Below are positions 35,419 to 48,074 of a stretch of 64,000 bases of DNA, one piece after another. Within the stretch, counting starts at the first letter, position 1, and each line of letters opens with the position of its first letter. Below the pieces are notes generated by a model. That model worked only from the letters and a program-made list of their open reading frames with translations, made no database searches and was not told the origin of the DNA. The translations under genes and the position numbers were made by a program. This DNA is from Choristoneura fumiferana (Eukaryota > Arthropoda > Insecta > Lepidoptera > Tortricidae): NCBI RefSeq assembly GCF_025370935.1, contig NC_133479.1, positions 18,592,850 through 18,656,849 of the forward strand, written 5' to 3'.

Positions 35419-36967
35419 TAGTGTGTTACATTTTAGACTATTTTACGAAAATTATTTTCTTGAACCTGAATTATTCTCATTGATCAAACGGCTGCTTTAA
35501 AAATGGAGAGTGATCCGTTACAATATTTGATCATTCATGTTGTTCCTTATTTTTTCTGTTACGTGATGAGTTGATGAATGAACTGAACTTCATTATTTTG
35601 AATTCTATAATCACCGCCACCGATCAATCCAAATGCAAATTGCTTCTGCAATTTAAATAAATATTAGGAACCAACAATATTACACCTCGCTGGCATAGGC
35701 ATTTTAATTTTCATCAATTCATTCCTACCACCGGCCTTGCAATTCGGTGTTACGAATTTCAATGGTTCATTTGAATATTTTTATTGATATTATGGTTATA
35801 AGATTTGGAGTTATTAGTTAAACGAGAGTTAGAAGTGGCGTACAAATTAATATAACAACGTTTCTTATTGGATTTTGTAACGGCTTTCGAAGCGTTTTGA
35901 GGTGTTCACGCAAGTGGGTGTAGACGCTTCGTCGTTGTGTGTATTTTTTCTTTATAGATTAATCGGTAAAATGTAGTGAAAATAATGAAAAACTAGGACG
36001 TGGTTAATCTGACCTATTGGAGAGGCTTAGAATCACGCAAAGAGTTACGGAAAGAGCTGTGCTTGGAGTTTCTTTGCGCGATAGAATCTGAAATATGGAA
36101 ATTCGCCGAAACATCAACCACATAATACAGCTGGAATAACAGATAACTGTGGTTAAGGAAATTTCTAAGGTGGCGATCAAAAATACCAGAAGACAAAGCG
36201 TCGGCAGGCTTCCACTGACTCGGACTGACGATTTTGAATAAAACAAGATGAAATAACTAAGTAAAATACATGTATGTGTCAAACGTTCGTTTAATTTTTA
36301 TATTTCCTAGTATAGTCTTCAAAAAACGAGCCTACTGCTTTCTCAAAGGGCCTGCAACGCATCCGTAACTCAACTTATGTATGTCCTGGGCGGTGATGAT
36401 TGCTTTCCTGCAGGGGACCCGCCTGCTCATCGACTCCGTATAATGTATAAAAAAATGCCAAATATGCGCTGAATTAATTTTACTAAGAGGCAAAGTATGA
36501 AAAGGAACCTGCAGAATACGTTCTTCACCGTTTTGACGCATGACTCCCAAAAACCGCCAAAACCTGGACGTATGAGTGATGAGTACACGGTCAGTAAAGG
36601 AGGTGTGTTTTACAACAAATGGAAATCAGTAGTGGCTCCACAAAAAGGTTCGCTACGTATCGTTAAGAGATACTTCGTTGCCCAAAAAAACCACGTGTCA
36701 TTATTCAAAAGGCCGTAAACGCGATTTTTAATACGGTGAGAGCAGAGTGATAAATTACGCGTAATTGTAACCGAGTATCGGTGTTTCGAGAAAAATTGAC
36801 GTCGTGTGAGCGTTCGTATCGAGCCAGAATCTAAGTTATTAATGTTGTGCAGTACAGAGGGCAAGGGAAGCCGCATCAAGGTACCACAGAAGGTAACCTT
36901 ATTAGGCACAAAATAAAACCAAAGTCTCTCCACATTATTAAGGTAAGCGTTGATGAAAATAGTCAGA
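35419..36967. other. No gene; repeat scrap at 36350-36455
   Basis: Only a reverse fragment of the GGCAAACGAGCA-type repeat (about 36350-36455) is recognised. The open frame 36497-36718 has no domain that I know. CGAAGCG/CGCTTCG words mirror each other at 35897-35935. Confidence 0.35.
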
Positions 36968-37090
36968 TGGCCTACACCGAAGTTTGAAAATCGAAGTTTG
37001 TATCGTACCGTCCCTCTCGCTCTCGGATTAAAAAGTATAAGTGTCAGAGGGATCGAACGACACGAACTTCGATTTTTTGAGCTTTCAGTG
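36968..37090. mobile_element. Hairpin MITE (TTCGAAAATCGAAGTT family), copy 2
   Basis: 'gaagtttgaaaatcgaagtttgtatcgtaccgtccctctcgctctcg' pairs with 'gagggatcgaacgacacgaacttcgatttttt' on the right side. It is more diverged than the copy at 61798. Confidence 0.65.
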
Positions 37091-37529
37091 TGCGAGGATG
37101 TATGCTAGGCATTGATAGGTCAGTCAATCTATAATCATACCGTTAGTTATGATATTTATTTTAACAAATCTTATTTGTTTATTTTTTATACCTAAAAATT
37201 TCATCAAATAGAATTGTTTGAAATGTCGTATTTTTTGTTAAACATAACAGGTTTTAGCTCCTATGTTTCCTTTTAACCAATTAAAATATGATTCTTTTGC
37301 CATTTTGTGACATAACAATCTAACCTTATTTATTTATGTATTTATTAAATGACACATCTATAATTACAGAACAGGTACCTAATGTGATAGACAAGCAAAT
37401 TAAAATACTAAAAATTATTAATTAAAATTATTATTAACATAAAAATTTAATATAAAACCGTGATAAAATTCAAGGTATAAATTTAGGCATCCATTTTATG
37501 ATATTACCTAGCATTCTTGCTTCCTTATT

Positions 37530-37735
37530 AATCTTATAAATGTGGATGTGGAAGTTAGTCTATCTGTCTGTCTGTACTTCTATTATCTCTTCACACTTTA
37601 CTGAACTAAGAAGGAATTAAGGTAACATTTTGTATGGGTATGTAGGACATAGAATAGTTATCCCGGAAAATTGTATAGTCCCCGCGAGATAGCTATAAAT
37701 GAATTTTTCGCCGACGGAGTCTTTAATTTTAGTAA
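37530..37735 (+). mobile_element. Helitron-like dispersed repeat fragment
   Basis: 'cttataaatgtggatgtggaagttagtctatctgtctg', 'ggtatgtaggacatagaatagttatcccggaaaattg' and 'gccgacggagtc' follow the order of the family seen at 9392 and 63190. Confidence 0.45.
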
Positions 37736-40315
37736 GGTCCTACTTTAAATCCGCAATAACATCAATCTTAATGAATGGGTAATGTAAATGACCCTTAAAG
37801 TATTAATCGCTCACTGAAGCATCTGCTGACTTCGGCTGTGGGGACTGGTTCAAATCCCTGGAGAGGTGCAATTAGCTTTTTATCTTTTTATTATGTATCC
37901 ATTTGCGAAGTGTTGAATGCTATCTAATTATTAATTTAATAGCCCTTTTACAGATAAGGGGCAGGCTCTTGTCGAAGACGCCATTAAAAGTAGATTTGGT
38001 TTTATGCGTTGAATTGTGAAGTTTGGTTGGTTTACGACCATAAAAGTCAGTTTTGATATAAATATAGCGTAAAAATGAGATGGCTAGCGTTTTATCCAGT
38101 GATAAGAATCTATGTTCTGAGAAATTTAATTGTACTTAAAGTTTTTTCGTGTAAAATTAGCTCAATGAAAAAAGCGAATTAATGAGACCCTTGTGATACA
38201 TTTTTATTTCCAAAATGCGAATCAAGAAGCGTCAAACTTTGCTTTCAAACCATAAATCAGAAAACACTACTGAACTATTAGACATATTTTTTCTATGAAT
38301 AGGACAGATGCCGATGAAAACAAATAATACATTCCAAGTACCTAAATAAGTAGACCACCCGTTGATGACGACGATCCTCAGTCACGAAAGAACGACTAGA
38401 CCGAGAGATTCTTAAATAGAAAAACATAACGTTTTGATGTTACTCCTAAAAAAGATGCGTCAGACTTTTGCGCACAATAAGAAGCCAATAACCAATAGTA
38501 ATGACGATATGTATCGTTTTCGGATATTACATGAGGCAATAGTTTCCATGTAACTTAACACCGTGCCATATTCCTCAAATTTACCGCCCGGTTCTAACCC
38601 AACGACCATAGATGCGTCTCAATTCCTATGCGAATGGTAAGGGAATGATGATATTATTCCTATTGCTCGTAACCTCCCACGAGGTTTGTGGTTCAAGTGA
38701 AAGCCTTTTGCTCACCAAAATTCTTCTTGGAATAAACATTATACTTTAAATTGTGGTCTAAATTGCCTACTATCCAGGCTTCGGGTTTTGTTGATAATGC
38801 AGCAATATGGATTATTTTATTAATTACAAGGTATCGTATTAGCCATAGATAGTACTGTGCCTTGCGGTATGCTGTCAAATTTTAATTGACAAACAAGATC
38901 AAACTAATTGAAAGCTTTTTAACGATAAGTCTTGTTTCTAAAATATTAAAAAGCGTGACTCGCTGGGTTGCCACATACGCACACTGTGTACTAATCGTTT
39001 TTAAGAAAGTTATACTTATCGCTGCCTTCAATGCCCTGCACAGCATCCTAAAGGTGTTACGGCGACAATATTCACAGGTTAACATTTACACCTATTTGTC
39101 GCCGAGTGTAAAATGTAAAAGCAAGTTTTAGAGGCATGCTCGCCCATACGGCTTGGACAATTTGTTCCTCGGTACAAAGAACTGTGGCTCAACTGTGTGC
39201 CATAAACTCTGTCAGTTTAACTGGTAAACGATTGTGCACTAGCTTTTAAGACCGTGTTTCTAGATGTAACTGATACATGACTGTTAAGATTGTGCCGTTT
39301 GAAAATTCAGTGTGTGTTACAGTGCATCGCCGTTTTGAATTGTTTTGATATCGATGTGGCTTTTTATATTATCATGTGGACCAAAATCTTTCGAAGAAGT
39401 GTTAGTGGTGTTGTTTCATCTAAAATTAAGAAAAATTTGCATGATTAATTCAATGTCTAGTAGTAAGACGACAGTTATAGGTATTATGTTTAACTTTAGT
39501 GATATAAAACAAAGATCATAATTATTGAGACACAGATTCGTTGATACTGTCTTAAATCATTTATCACTTTTATTTAACGGTGAGAAACAAAAATAATCTT
39601 CTTCAAATAAAGGTGACACAATCATCAATAACAACATGTTAGTCCTAATTAGGTTAGTTTCCGAAGCAATTATTTCTGCTATTAATTATTTATGATATGA
39701 TTTCGAAACCAGATCACGCACAAAATCTGCTACTTTAATGTCCCAATAAAAATCTAAGTTGACTGATGCTTACACCAGTAACATTTTGAATTTATAACTC
39801 TCGTAAATAAAATGCGTAAAATTATATTTGTCTACCGGTACATAAAAACGTCAGTTGGTAAACTTGCTCTAATTTTGATGAGAAGCAATATTGTAAGATG
39901 TCATCAGTATAAATTTTGTTTTTATGTCGCGTGGGATTTTGTTACACCGTTTGCTCGACATTTGATATTACGACTATGAATATATAATCCTCTTTGGGTA
40001 TATCCTCGTGATCGAATTGCCATTTGAGATTGAATTTGCCTATTAAATAATCAGTTTGTATAATGAGAGATGTTTCTGTTTCGTCTTCATTCTTGCGTAA
40101 TATTACTTAACCTCGTCGCATATACTTAAACGCTTATAGCATAAGTGCCTTACTGTAAATGGTGACAGATCAAAGTTCTTACTACTACCTACCTATCTTT
40201 TCTTGTTAATTTAATAGTTGCAATAAGATGCAATTTACTTTTTCTATGAGCTTGTTTTTTTCTAAAACCTAGTAGCGAGTTTTTTTTTTAATGATTTTTA
40301 CCAATAGCTATTTTT
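37736..40315. other. No recognised feature
   Basis: No gene or repeat is supported. The box-B-like word GGTTCAAATCC at about 37848 is isolated and not part of a foldable tRNA. The open frame 38886-39131 has no domain. Confidence 0.35.
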
Positions 40316-40480
40316 CATAGTCAAAATACCACGCACAGGACTTATCACGCTAACAAACACGAGTAATATTTACCTCGACGTTTCGGCAACATTACAGTAG
40401 CCGTGGTCACGAGTAGACTAGAGTAAATATTACTCGTGTGTGTTAGCGTGATAAGTCCTGTGCGTGGTATTTTGACTATG
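40316..40480. repeat. 58-bp-stem palindrome with CTCGACGTTTCG loop
   Basis: Arms 40316-40373 and 40423-40480 are complementary over 58 bp with one mismatch. The 49-nt loop carries CTCGACGTTTCGGC...GTGGTCACGAG, itself weakly self-complementary and shared with 32085-32160. It is probably a foldback transposable element. Confidence 0.7.
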
Positions 40481-41471
40481 ATTGAAAATCACGAAAGTTT
40501 AAAACGTTATTAACGCTTAATATAATAAAAAGCTATTTTAGGTGTTTTCATCTTTCAGTGTATAAATATATAATGATTTCTTAAAATTTACTCTAGTCTA
40601 TATTATTATTATTTTCTTTACTTGTTCTAACACTGTTTGCTTCTTAGTAACCTCGGTGTGACCACATCCAGTTTAATGTCGCCCAACCGTAACAAGCTTT
40701 GACAGATTTTACGACTCTCTAATCTCGTGTTTAGGTATCGATTCTTTTAGCTCGCAACTAGGTGGTCTGAATCGATAATCGTAACGGGCCTGTTGTGCTC
40801 GTAAATGTTCCAACATAAGTGTATTAGCACAGAGCGCGATCGAAGTCGTAAAATGTAGAGTAAAATGGGATTGCGAATTTGAGTTTACTGGTGCTATAAA
40901 AGTCAAATTATGTCACGAGGGTGATTTTACTGTATTGACATTTTGACACCAACTATAAGGTAAAGGTGTAGTTTCCTTTAAAAAAATTGAAGTCTTGAAG
41001 AACGATGTCTAGGGACGCATTGTTATATGTTCTTTGAACCTCAAAAAACCTTTTTCACTCCTATTTAAACTTCAACATGATCATTAATAAGTATTTAAAC
41101 CACATCTGTCCTTCGGTGACACATCTACAATAAACATAATCTCGTGCGAGGATCAATGGTGATGTTACTGACGTTTTAAAAGTTACTTTAGATCTTCAAG
41201 TTAAGTTTGAAAATGTTTTAGAGCAACATTTTGATTGAAGCAAAAGCAACGTTATACCATGACCAAAAAGTTAGAATTCTTATTAAATTAATGACGGTGT
41301 TCGTGTGTGGTAGTTAAGAACAGAAGTTAGATTTTGATAAATGATACGTTTTGACACTGGGAGCTATGGGAATCGTGCTGATTACATTATCAAATTGTGT
41401 TGCGTTTCCGCTTGCTTTTTTGTGTTTGCTTCATAGTTAAAATAATAAAAAGCTACCGCATTATTAAAAAA

Positions 41472-41575
41472 AAGCCACAGTATCTATCCTAGAGGTTTGG
41501 CCTACGGTCCCTCAAGCAGAAGATCGTGGTTCGAATCCTGGATCTTGCACCTCTAAGTTTTTAAGTATTTTAATT
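41472..41575 (+). mobile_element. SINE family A head fragment
   Basis: 'aaagccacagtatctatcctagaggtttggcctacggtccctcaagcagaagatcgtggttcgaatcc' then 'gcacctctaagttttt' matches 16429-16515. Box B is GGTTCGAATCC, and the body is missing. Confidence 0.6.
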
Positions 41576-42000
41576 GAATTGTTTATCTTAAAATGTTTTA
41601 TAATTAATTGTTATTCAACTTCATTGAACCGATGTCTTGTTTCACGCGTTTTGTCTTTATCTTTAACTTTGTCTGTATTTCATTCTATAAACTTTGTTGT
41701 GAGATGAGTCTTCCAAAGGTAACTTTCTGAATAAATTTCTCTTTCCCTAAGTTGCTCAACTATTTTGCTCTTACGTACGTACTTTATCGCAATTCCGAAG
41801 CTTATGTGATAACAATCTAACACTAAATTAACATCTTACCGTGAGCTTTACAGCATCGCTGTTAAATTCTTCTGTTGAATAGCACCTTCATGTAACTAAG
41901 GTGCGACGCTCTGTAACATTATGAGCAAGACTACCTTTATTGCAAATGAAAACAATTTATCTTATAGCGTTTCAAGTAAAAAAATAAAATAAAGAAATAA

Positions 42001-42212
42001 ATATCATGGGACACTTGACACCAATTGGCCTAGCCCCAAACTAAGCAAAGCTTGTACTATGGACACTAGGCAACGGATAAACATACTTATATAGATAAAT
42101 ACATACTTAAATACATATTAAACATCCAAGACCCGAGAACAAAAATTCGTATTATTCATACAAATATCTGCCCCGGCCGGGATTTGAACCCGGGACCTTA
42201 AGCTTCGTAGTC
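42001..42212 (-). mobile_element. tRNA-headed SINE, family B, copy 1
   Basis: The reverse strand starts in 'gactacgaagcttaaggtcccgggttcaaatcccggccggggcagatatttg' and ends '...ccaattggtgtcaagtgtcccatgatat'. The A-box end is replaced by unrelated sequence, so it is 5'-truncated. Confidence 0.75.
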
Positions 42213-43910
42213 GTAGTAAGATTTTTATATTGAGCGAATTCGTTGTTTCTGTTGCTAGAGCCAGTGCTGACTGGATGGTAACTCTTACAGCAAAACCAAT
42301 AAGAAAAAACTGAAAAAATTTTTTGTCTGTCTGGATGTCAGTAACCACTATTGCACTTTTATTTAAAATCACAATGAGGATTTCTGTGACAGATTAGTTC
42401 CTGCTAGTATAGAGAGGTCCCCTGACAACTTTGATATTTGTGTCACGTTTGTACTTAAAGTAACTAAATAAGTAAGCAGATCTATATAACATTAAACGGT
42501 TCCTACGATACTAACGCCATCTAACGATATTTTGCTTGTTAGAATCCCTCATTAGAAATATTGAGTGTAGATAAGTAAAACAAGATTTGAAGTATTCTAA
42601 AACAAGCGTAGCAAGCAACGAATATAAAAATTTAGCTAACATAAACTTTAAACTAGGCTATAAAGCCTCGTTAAAACAATGTTTTTGTAATAAAACAGAC
42701 ATAAAATCACAATAAAATCTGGTATAGGTACATAAGCGGAGAGGTTAAGATTCTCCGTTTAAGAAAACACGACTCTATTGTGACGGATTTAGAACTATTG
42801 TTGCAGGTATTATTTAAATTATCACGGCGTTGATTGTTAATTTCAAACGAGCCAAAGCGACGCTTTTCCTTTTAGATATAACCTATTAAATATCGCTATT
42901 TAATATCATAATGTGAGCAAAAAATGCCGCAATAAAGTAAACTATAGAAATAAAAGTAACCCGCTTTCCTTCAAAGGCAAATGAAATAAATGTTAGGAGA
43001 TGTATTCACATGGAATCGATTTCTACTGATTTAACTTATTATAGAGCAAAAGTAATTACATCTTTTAATACTGCTAAAATTGCAGTTGATTTCGTAGATT
43101 GAGCTATTAATATTGCTACTATGTAATCAATTTAATAATTTAAAACTTTCCTCTAAAGCTCGATATTTTAACATTCTAATCATTTTTAATATCTCACGAA
43201 ATCAAATTAATGCAAGTTAAGTTCAGAAATTCATTAGAAAAAGTAAATTTAAATTCCAATCCTACACGTTTAGTAATTCCGTATTCAAATTCGTTCACAA
43301 ATGTTTGCTTTCGTCGTTACTATGCAATGAATCAATTCCAATGTATCTTTTAATGAGGGGGGTAATTACGATCGGCTCATAAATAAAGGTGGGGTTATTC
43401 TGTACGTTATTTTCTACTTTTTAGTGTGGGTCGCGCGATTGAGCAACGGTTATTACAAAGTTATTATTGCTGTTACGACCATCGCTAGCTTCTACGTGGA
43501 CAGCGATTTATTCTATGATAAAATCAGTAGTTTGATTCTTGACCATCTACAAAGGTGTGTGTAATCGTTTTAATAAAAATCGAGTTTGAATTTGGAGCAT
43601 GTGAAACGGTAATGTTATGAATGGTGATGATTTTAGAAGATTGCGTCGGAATAAGTTATCATGCTAGAAAAACGTGGGTATAGTTTGCATACATATGATT
43701 GAAACACAACTTAGTTGCATTAAGTTTATTCCACAGATGTTATCATGCTTATAGTTAGTACTAGCTAGAGGAAACGTAATCGAGAGTCTACTTGCAAATC
43801 GTTTGGATTATAGAGATATTTCTCAATGTAGATAAAATTGTATATCAAGTATGTAGTCTGCGTAGATACAATGATACCTACACAAGAACACTATATTTTT
43901 TTATTTAACT
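42213..43910. other. No gene; unique-looking patch at 43310-43530
   Basis: Nothing is recognised as coding. The patch 43310-43530 is less AT-rich and not repeated in the window, making it a weak candidate for a conserved non-coding element. Confidence 0.3.
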
Positions 43911-43921
43911 ATTCATTATTC

Positions 43922-43987
43922 ATCATTCTGAGAGGAGGCCTGTGCCCAGTAGTGGGACGTATATAGGCTGGGATGATGATGATGATG
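43922..43987 (+). mobile_element. SINE family A, 5'-truncated copy with TSD
   Basis: It matches only the last ~65 bp of family A ('gaggcctgtgcccagtagtgggacgtatatagg' plus (GAT)n). ATTCATTATTC occurs on both sides (43911-43921 and 43988-43998), an 11-bp target-site duplication. Confidence 0.7.
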
Positions 43988-44287
43988 ATTCATTATTCTA
44001 ATTCATTTGACAGAGTGGTCGAGGGGTTATCTAATAAGGATCAGCGGTCATATTGTCTAACGCACTGACGTTTGCGATCCCCTTCGCCATCTCTTTCTAA
44101 CCTCGTCTTACACCATGTGACAGAAAGAAGCGGTGAGAACGATTTTGATTCCAATTGAAAACAATAAGGCCTTTATGGCGACCTTCTCAAAAAGTAAAAA
44201 TGGTGGTTACTCCTTGCCGTCCATACCGCAATACTTTAGTTCGAATTTCGTAGTTAGTCATTGAAAACGCTGCTGCTCACCCTCATC

Positions 44288-44729
44288 ACTACTACGAAAT
44301 TCGAAAATCGAAGTTCGTATCATACCGTCCCACCGACGCTTATAAAATAAATAAATATCATGGGACACTTGACACCAATTGACCTAGTCCCATACTAAGC
44401 AAAGCTTGTGCTATGGATACTAGGCAACGGATAAACATACTTATACAGATAAATACATACTTAAATACATATTAAATATCCAAGACCCGAGAACTAACAT
44501 AATTATTATTCATACAAACATCTGCCCCGGCCGGGAATCGAACCCTTGAGGTTGGGGACCTCAAGCTTCGTAGTCAGGATCTCTAACCAGTTGGTCATTT
44601 GGTCGTCAAATAATTAACTCAATTTTTTTTTTAATTTTTAATGTTAATTGGTCGTTATATTATTTAAATACGAGAGTAAGAGAGACGGTACGATACGAAC
44701 TTCGGTTTTCGAATTTCGCAGTAGCCCTA
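44288..44729. mobile_element. Hairpin MITE copy 3, split by a SINE
   Basis: The left arm is 44288-44345 ('actacgaaattcgaaaatcgaagttcg') and the right arm 44650-44729 (ending 'cgaatttcgcagtagccct'). They pair with each other and match 61798-61922. A family-B SINE lies in the loop between them. Confidence 0.75.
44346..44615 (-). mobile_element. tRNA-headed SINE, family B, copy 2
   Basis: The reverse strand carries the head 'gaccaactggttagagatcctgactacgaagcttgagg', box B GGTTCGATTCC, and the 'cggccggggcagatgtttg' body. A poly-A-like run and the words GACGCTTATA / GGTCGTTATA beside it may be a decayed target duplication. Confidence 0.75.
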
Positions 44730-44737
44730 CTGATTCA

Positions 44738-44880
44738 TTAGTCGCCTTTTACCCACAGATAGCGATGGGTGGGATTGGGTGCTATTCTGAAACCCATCTC
44801 TTTCTGTGCGTATCCTAAAAGGTGATTAAGGGACTTGATTTGAGAGTGTACAACAGCGTTTTGTGTTAACCGGACACGGT
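44738..44880. repeat. Dispersed LINE-like fragment
   Basis: 'cattagtcgccttttacccacagatagcgatgggtgg' and 'ccggacacgg' resemble the block at 14430-14512. Confidence 0.4.
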
Positions 44881-45444
44881 ATTTTTTTTATCACCGTTTA
44901 GAAAACAACAATTTACAAGCAAATTCTGCACCCAATTATGGGTTGGAAGACGTTTAATATTGCCAATTTCGCTTGTATTATGATACGTTACGTACTACAT
45001 AGATTTTTGTAAAACATTGTAAATTATTCAATAAATTTTTACTATTTATTATTGTTACGATTATCAATAATTCTGGTTATTTTTGATATAAATACTAAAC
45101 GAAAGCAAGTACAAGCATCCACAATTCCACACATAAATATGCAGCTCTTTCATCCATTTTATCAACTAGTTCGTTAGGCGCGGCGCAGGCGCAAGGTCGC
45201 GGTGCGATAAATACAGTGAACTTAGGTTAGGACGAGATAGCGTGGAAACTGGGGCGAGCTTACGCGAAGTATCAGGTGCTGGAAGTTTACAAAATACATT
45301 ATTTGAGATCTAACATTCAAATTAAGAAACTGGCCAAGCGCGAGTTGGACTAGCGCACTGATTGTTTCGCATAATTCAAACGCCAGCAGAAAAATAGGTC
45401 TTGAATTGTATTTTTATGAATAACAGAGTTATTTTTGCGGATCA

Positions 45445-45800
45445 GTCATTTTTACCCGACTGCGTAGAAGGAGGGTTGTGTTTGACGCGTATGTATGTAT
45501 GTCTATTCCTATGTCCTCTCGTAACTACTCAACGGCTGAGCCGATTTTGATAAATTATAGGTCATCGGATTTGTCTTGATGACGCGAGTGACACTGGGTC
45601 CATAAAATTCTTGAAAAATTAAAATGGCGGATTCTTGGCGCCAAATTGTGAGCTTTAAAATTTTTTTTATTCAAACCTATCAAGTAGGGTATACAATGAA
45701 AGCTAATGTATATCCCATTCTAAATATATATGGGTTAGTTTTAAGCTACCATTTTCACAAAAATATCAAAAAAGTGTAAAATAAAACAATAAAAAAAAAC
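45445..45800 (+). repeat. Dispersed repeat (CCCGACTGCGTAGAAGG type)
   Basis: 'tttacccgactgcgtagaaggagggttgtgtttgacgcgtatgtatgtatgtc' and 'actcaacggctgagccgattttgat' are typical of a very common lepidopteran repeat. It leads straight into the palindrome at 45801. Confidence 0.5.
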
Positions 45801-46028
45801 CCGACTGCCTTAAAAAATACTAAAAAGAAGCAAACAAGTCTAGTGGGCTAGAACTCTGTTTAGTAGCTAACTTAAAGTTCAACAGTCGGGACCCATTCAA
45901 ATATTGACCAGCTCAAAAATTCTTAGTAACTAATGGGTCCCGACTGTTGAATTATAAGTTAGCCACTAAACAGAGCTCGAGCCCACTAGACTTGCTTTCT
46001 TCTTTTTAGTATTTTTTAAGGCAGTTCG
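45801..46028. repeat. Palindrome with ~97-bp arms
   Basis: 45801-45897 (CCGACTGCCTTAAAAAATAC...) is complementary to 45932-46028 with roughly ten differences, around a 34-nt centre. It contains the words CAACAGTCGGGACCCATT and AAGTCTAGTGGGCT. It is likely a foldback-type element. Confidence 0.7.
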
Positions 46029-46681
46029 GCTTATTTTTGTTTTTTTTTATTTATTGTTTTATTGATTTTATTGCTGTAATTGTGCCCACAACCTCTTTCA
46101 TAAGTTCTGTAACAACTACGAGTATTACAAGTGAAAAAAAACCCTTCACCACTAAAGGCCAAAACTCAAAAACATGCGTTTTTCCAGACACCAGACCAAT
46201 GCGATGCTTTGCCCCCGAAAATCCCCATAAAGCTAATTTCATCGAAAACAATAAAGCCGTTTCTTAGATTCTCGAAATAAATAAATAAATTTACAAAAGG
46301 GTACTGCTTATTCACAGGTATTAAATGTTATAGTAAAACTTTCACAATGAACGTTACAATGTAACCCGAAAAGACTTGAAAATAAAATCAAATAATTTTC
46401 TTAATTCGACAAATATTATTCTTTCCTTAAAATTATACTGTACACTCGCAAGCAATTCCTAAAAGAAACTTCCTCCAGAATGCAACAAAAACAGTAAAGC
46501 GTGAATCCTAGTGAACAAAGGCAATAGCTAACATCATTAAACAGATGCTCAGTAAAAAGCGTTAAGTGGAACAAAATGCGTCACCTTCCCAAAAAAAGGA
46601 TGAATATTATTTTGATCCCAAACCAGAATCATTAGTCAACTTTTTTACAAGCATCCATTTACAACTTTTTATCTACCGCGT

Positions 46682-47262
46682 TAAAATCTACAGCAGTTTA
46701 ACATTCGATCTTATCTACAGGTGATACAAAACCGCTTGCAGTGAACTTATTTGGTGCAACTACAGAAGTATCTTTGCAATATTTTTGGTCACAACCTCGT
46801 ATTGTAGCAATTGTCCCTGCACTATCTTTTGATAATAGTTCAGAAGTTACATCATTAATCAAAGAACACATGTGGATCACTCTTTTGACTGCATAGAACG
46901 AAACTGCATTTTGATTGTAAACTTGAATACAATCGCTAACGACTTTGTTTCCATTCAGAAAGCTTCCAACTTTACAGGAACGGAGTTATAGTTCAAATTC
47001 GTGTCACAAGGCGAAAGATCATTTATAATCATACTTGATCCCATATTTACTTGTGGATTTTCACCTTCTTATGTGGGAATATTCAATTTGTTTGCGTCGA
47101 CTGTTTTTGTTCAATTGACGCTTAAATTCTTAGCATGACTAATGATATAAATTTTTGATGGGAGCTTAACCAAACTTTGGTATTTTTTAGTATCTTTAAT
47201 GGTAACATATCCGGTGCCATCAGTTTCTTTTTTAAATGCCCTTACTGTGAAATCGTTCACAA
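46682..47262 (-). pseudogene. Possible decayed coding sequence, unknown protein
   Basis: On the minus strand, from about 47262 down to 46682, a protein-like reading can be followed with two in-frame stops and one frameshift near 46954. It includes a segment YVTIKDTKKYQSLVKLPSK, a Cys-containing segment SDCIQVYNQNAVSFYAVKR, and a C-terminal part with GCDQKYCKD before a stop at 46704-46706. I do not recognise the family. Open frames this long also arise by chance in AT-rich DNA, so this is a weak call. A further in-frame-looking stretch lies upstream at about 47600-47740. Confidence 0.3.
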
Positions 47263-47299
47263 AAAACTATCTTTTATTCAAAAGTTTAGAAAGCGTGTA

Positions 47300-48074
47300 T
47301 AGTAAAATGAAAGTGGTTCGATACCACTTTGCTTTAAGATAAAAGTTTAATTAAAAATACAATTCCATAACCAACATACGACGTTACAAATCCATATGAA
47401 TTAGTAGATTAAGAAGACTTAATATTCATTCAAATACGTTCTGATCTTATCATCGACAGAAATTATAATGGAATCCAACTAATTAATACGATAAACAACT
47501 GTAAAGTATAAAAAAACTTAGAAGCGAGAATAAATTAGACAGAAGAAAAAATGTAAAGGCATATATATTCGCAGATAAAAAGTCGTTGACGTTGATGGTC
47601 ACATATACGGCTGCTGAATCAATTGCTGTGCAATTTCTTTCCCTTTATAAAACCAATGAATTGTATCAGATTTGAATCAGTCACGATCTTCATTGACGTA
47701 TAACTCAATCCTTTACCTTTAAAGGGTCCCGGATCGGCAGATTGGTTCAAACTAATTTATGTTTATTTATGATTATTGCTTCATAGGTCTTCTTTGAAAG
47801 GATAGATTTATTCGAGGCTGATATTGTTTTGTAAGAATTGATGATCACTAATTTCTGGTTTGTTGAAGTCTTTCTTTATGGTGTTCAGTGGTTCAGTTGA
47901 TATAATTCTGGCTATCGAGCTCTGTAACGATATTGAGGGTGATAATTATTATATTGGAGACTGTTTAAATATACCACAAATCCTCCTGGTTTTTTGAAGA
48001 AATAACTACTTAAATTAATTTGATATTTTAATATTATACTGATTATTACAAGTCAATTCAACCACTAAAAGTGT
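47300..48074. other. No recognised feature
   Basis: AT-rich. There is a perfect hairpin AAAGTGG-ttcgata-CCACTTT at 47310-47330. No gene is supported. Confidence 0.35.

Noticed and set aside
36497..36718. 73-codon plus-strand open frame
   Set aside because: No recognisable domain, signal or splice context; a similar open frame exists on the opposite strand, as expected by chance.
38886..39131. 81-codon plus-strand open frame rich in hydrophobic residues
   Set aside because: No family recognised, overlapping open frame on the other strand, no start or splice context.
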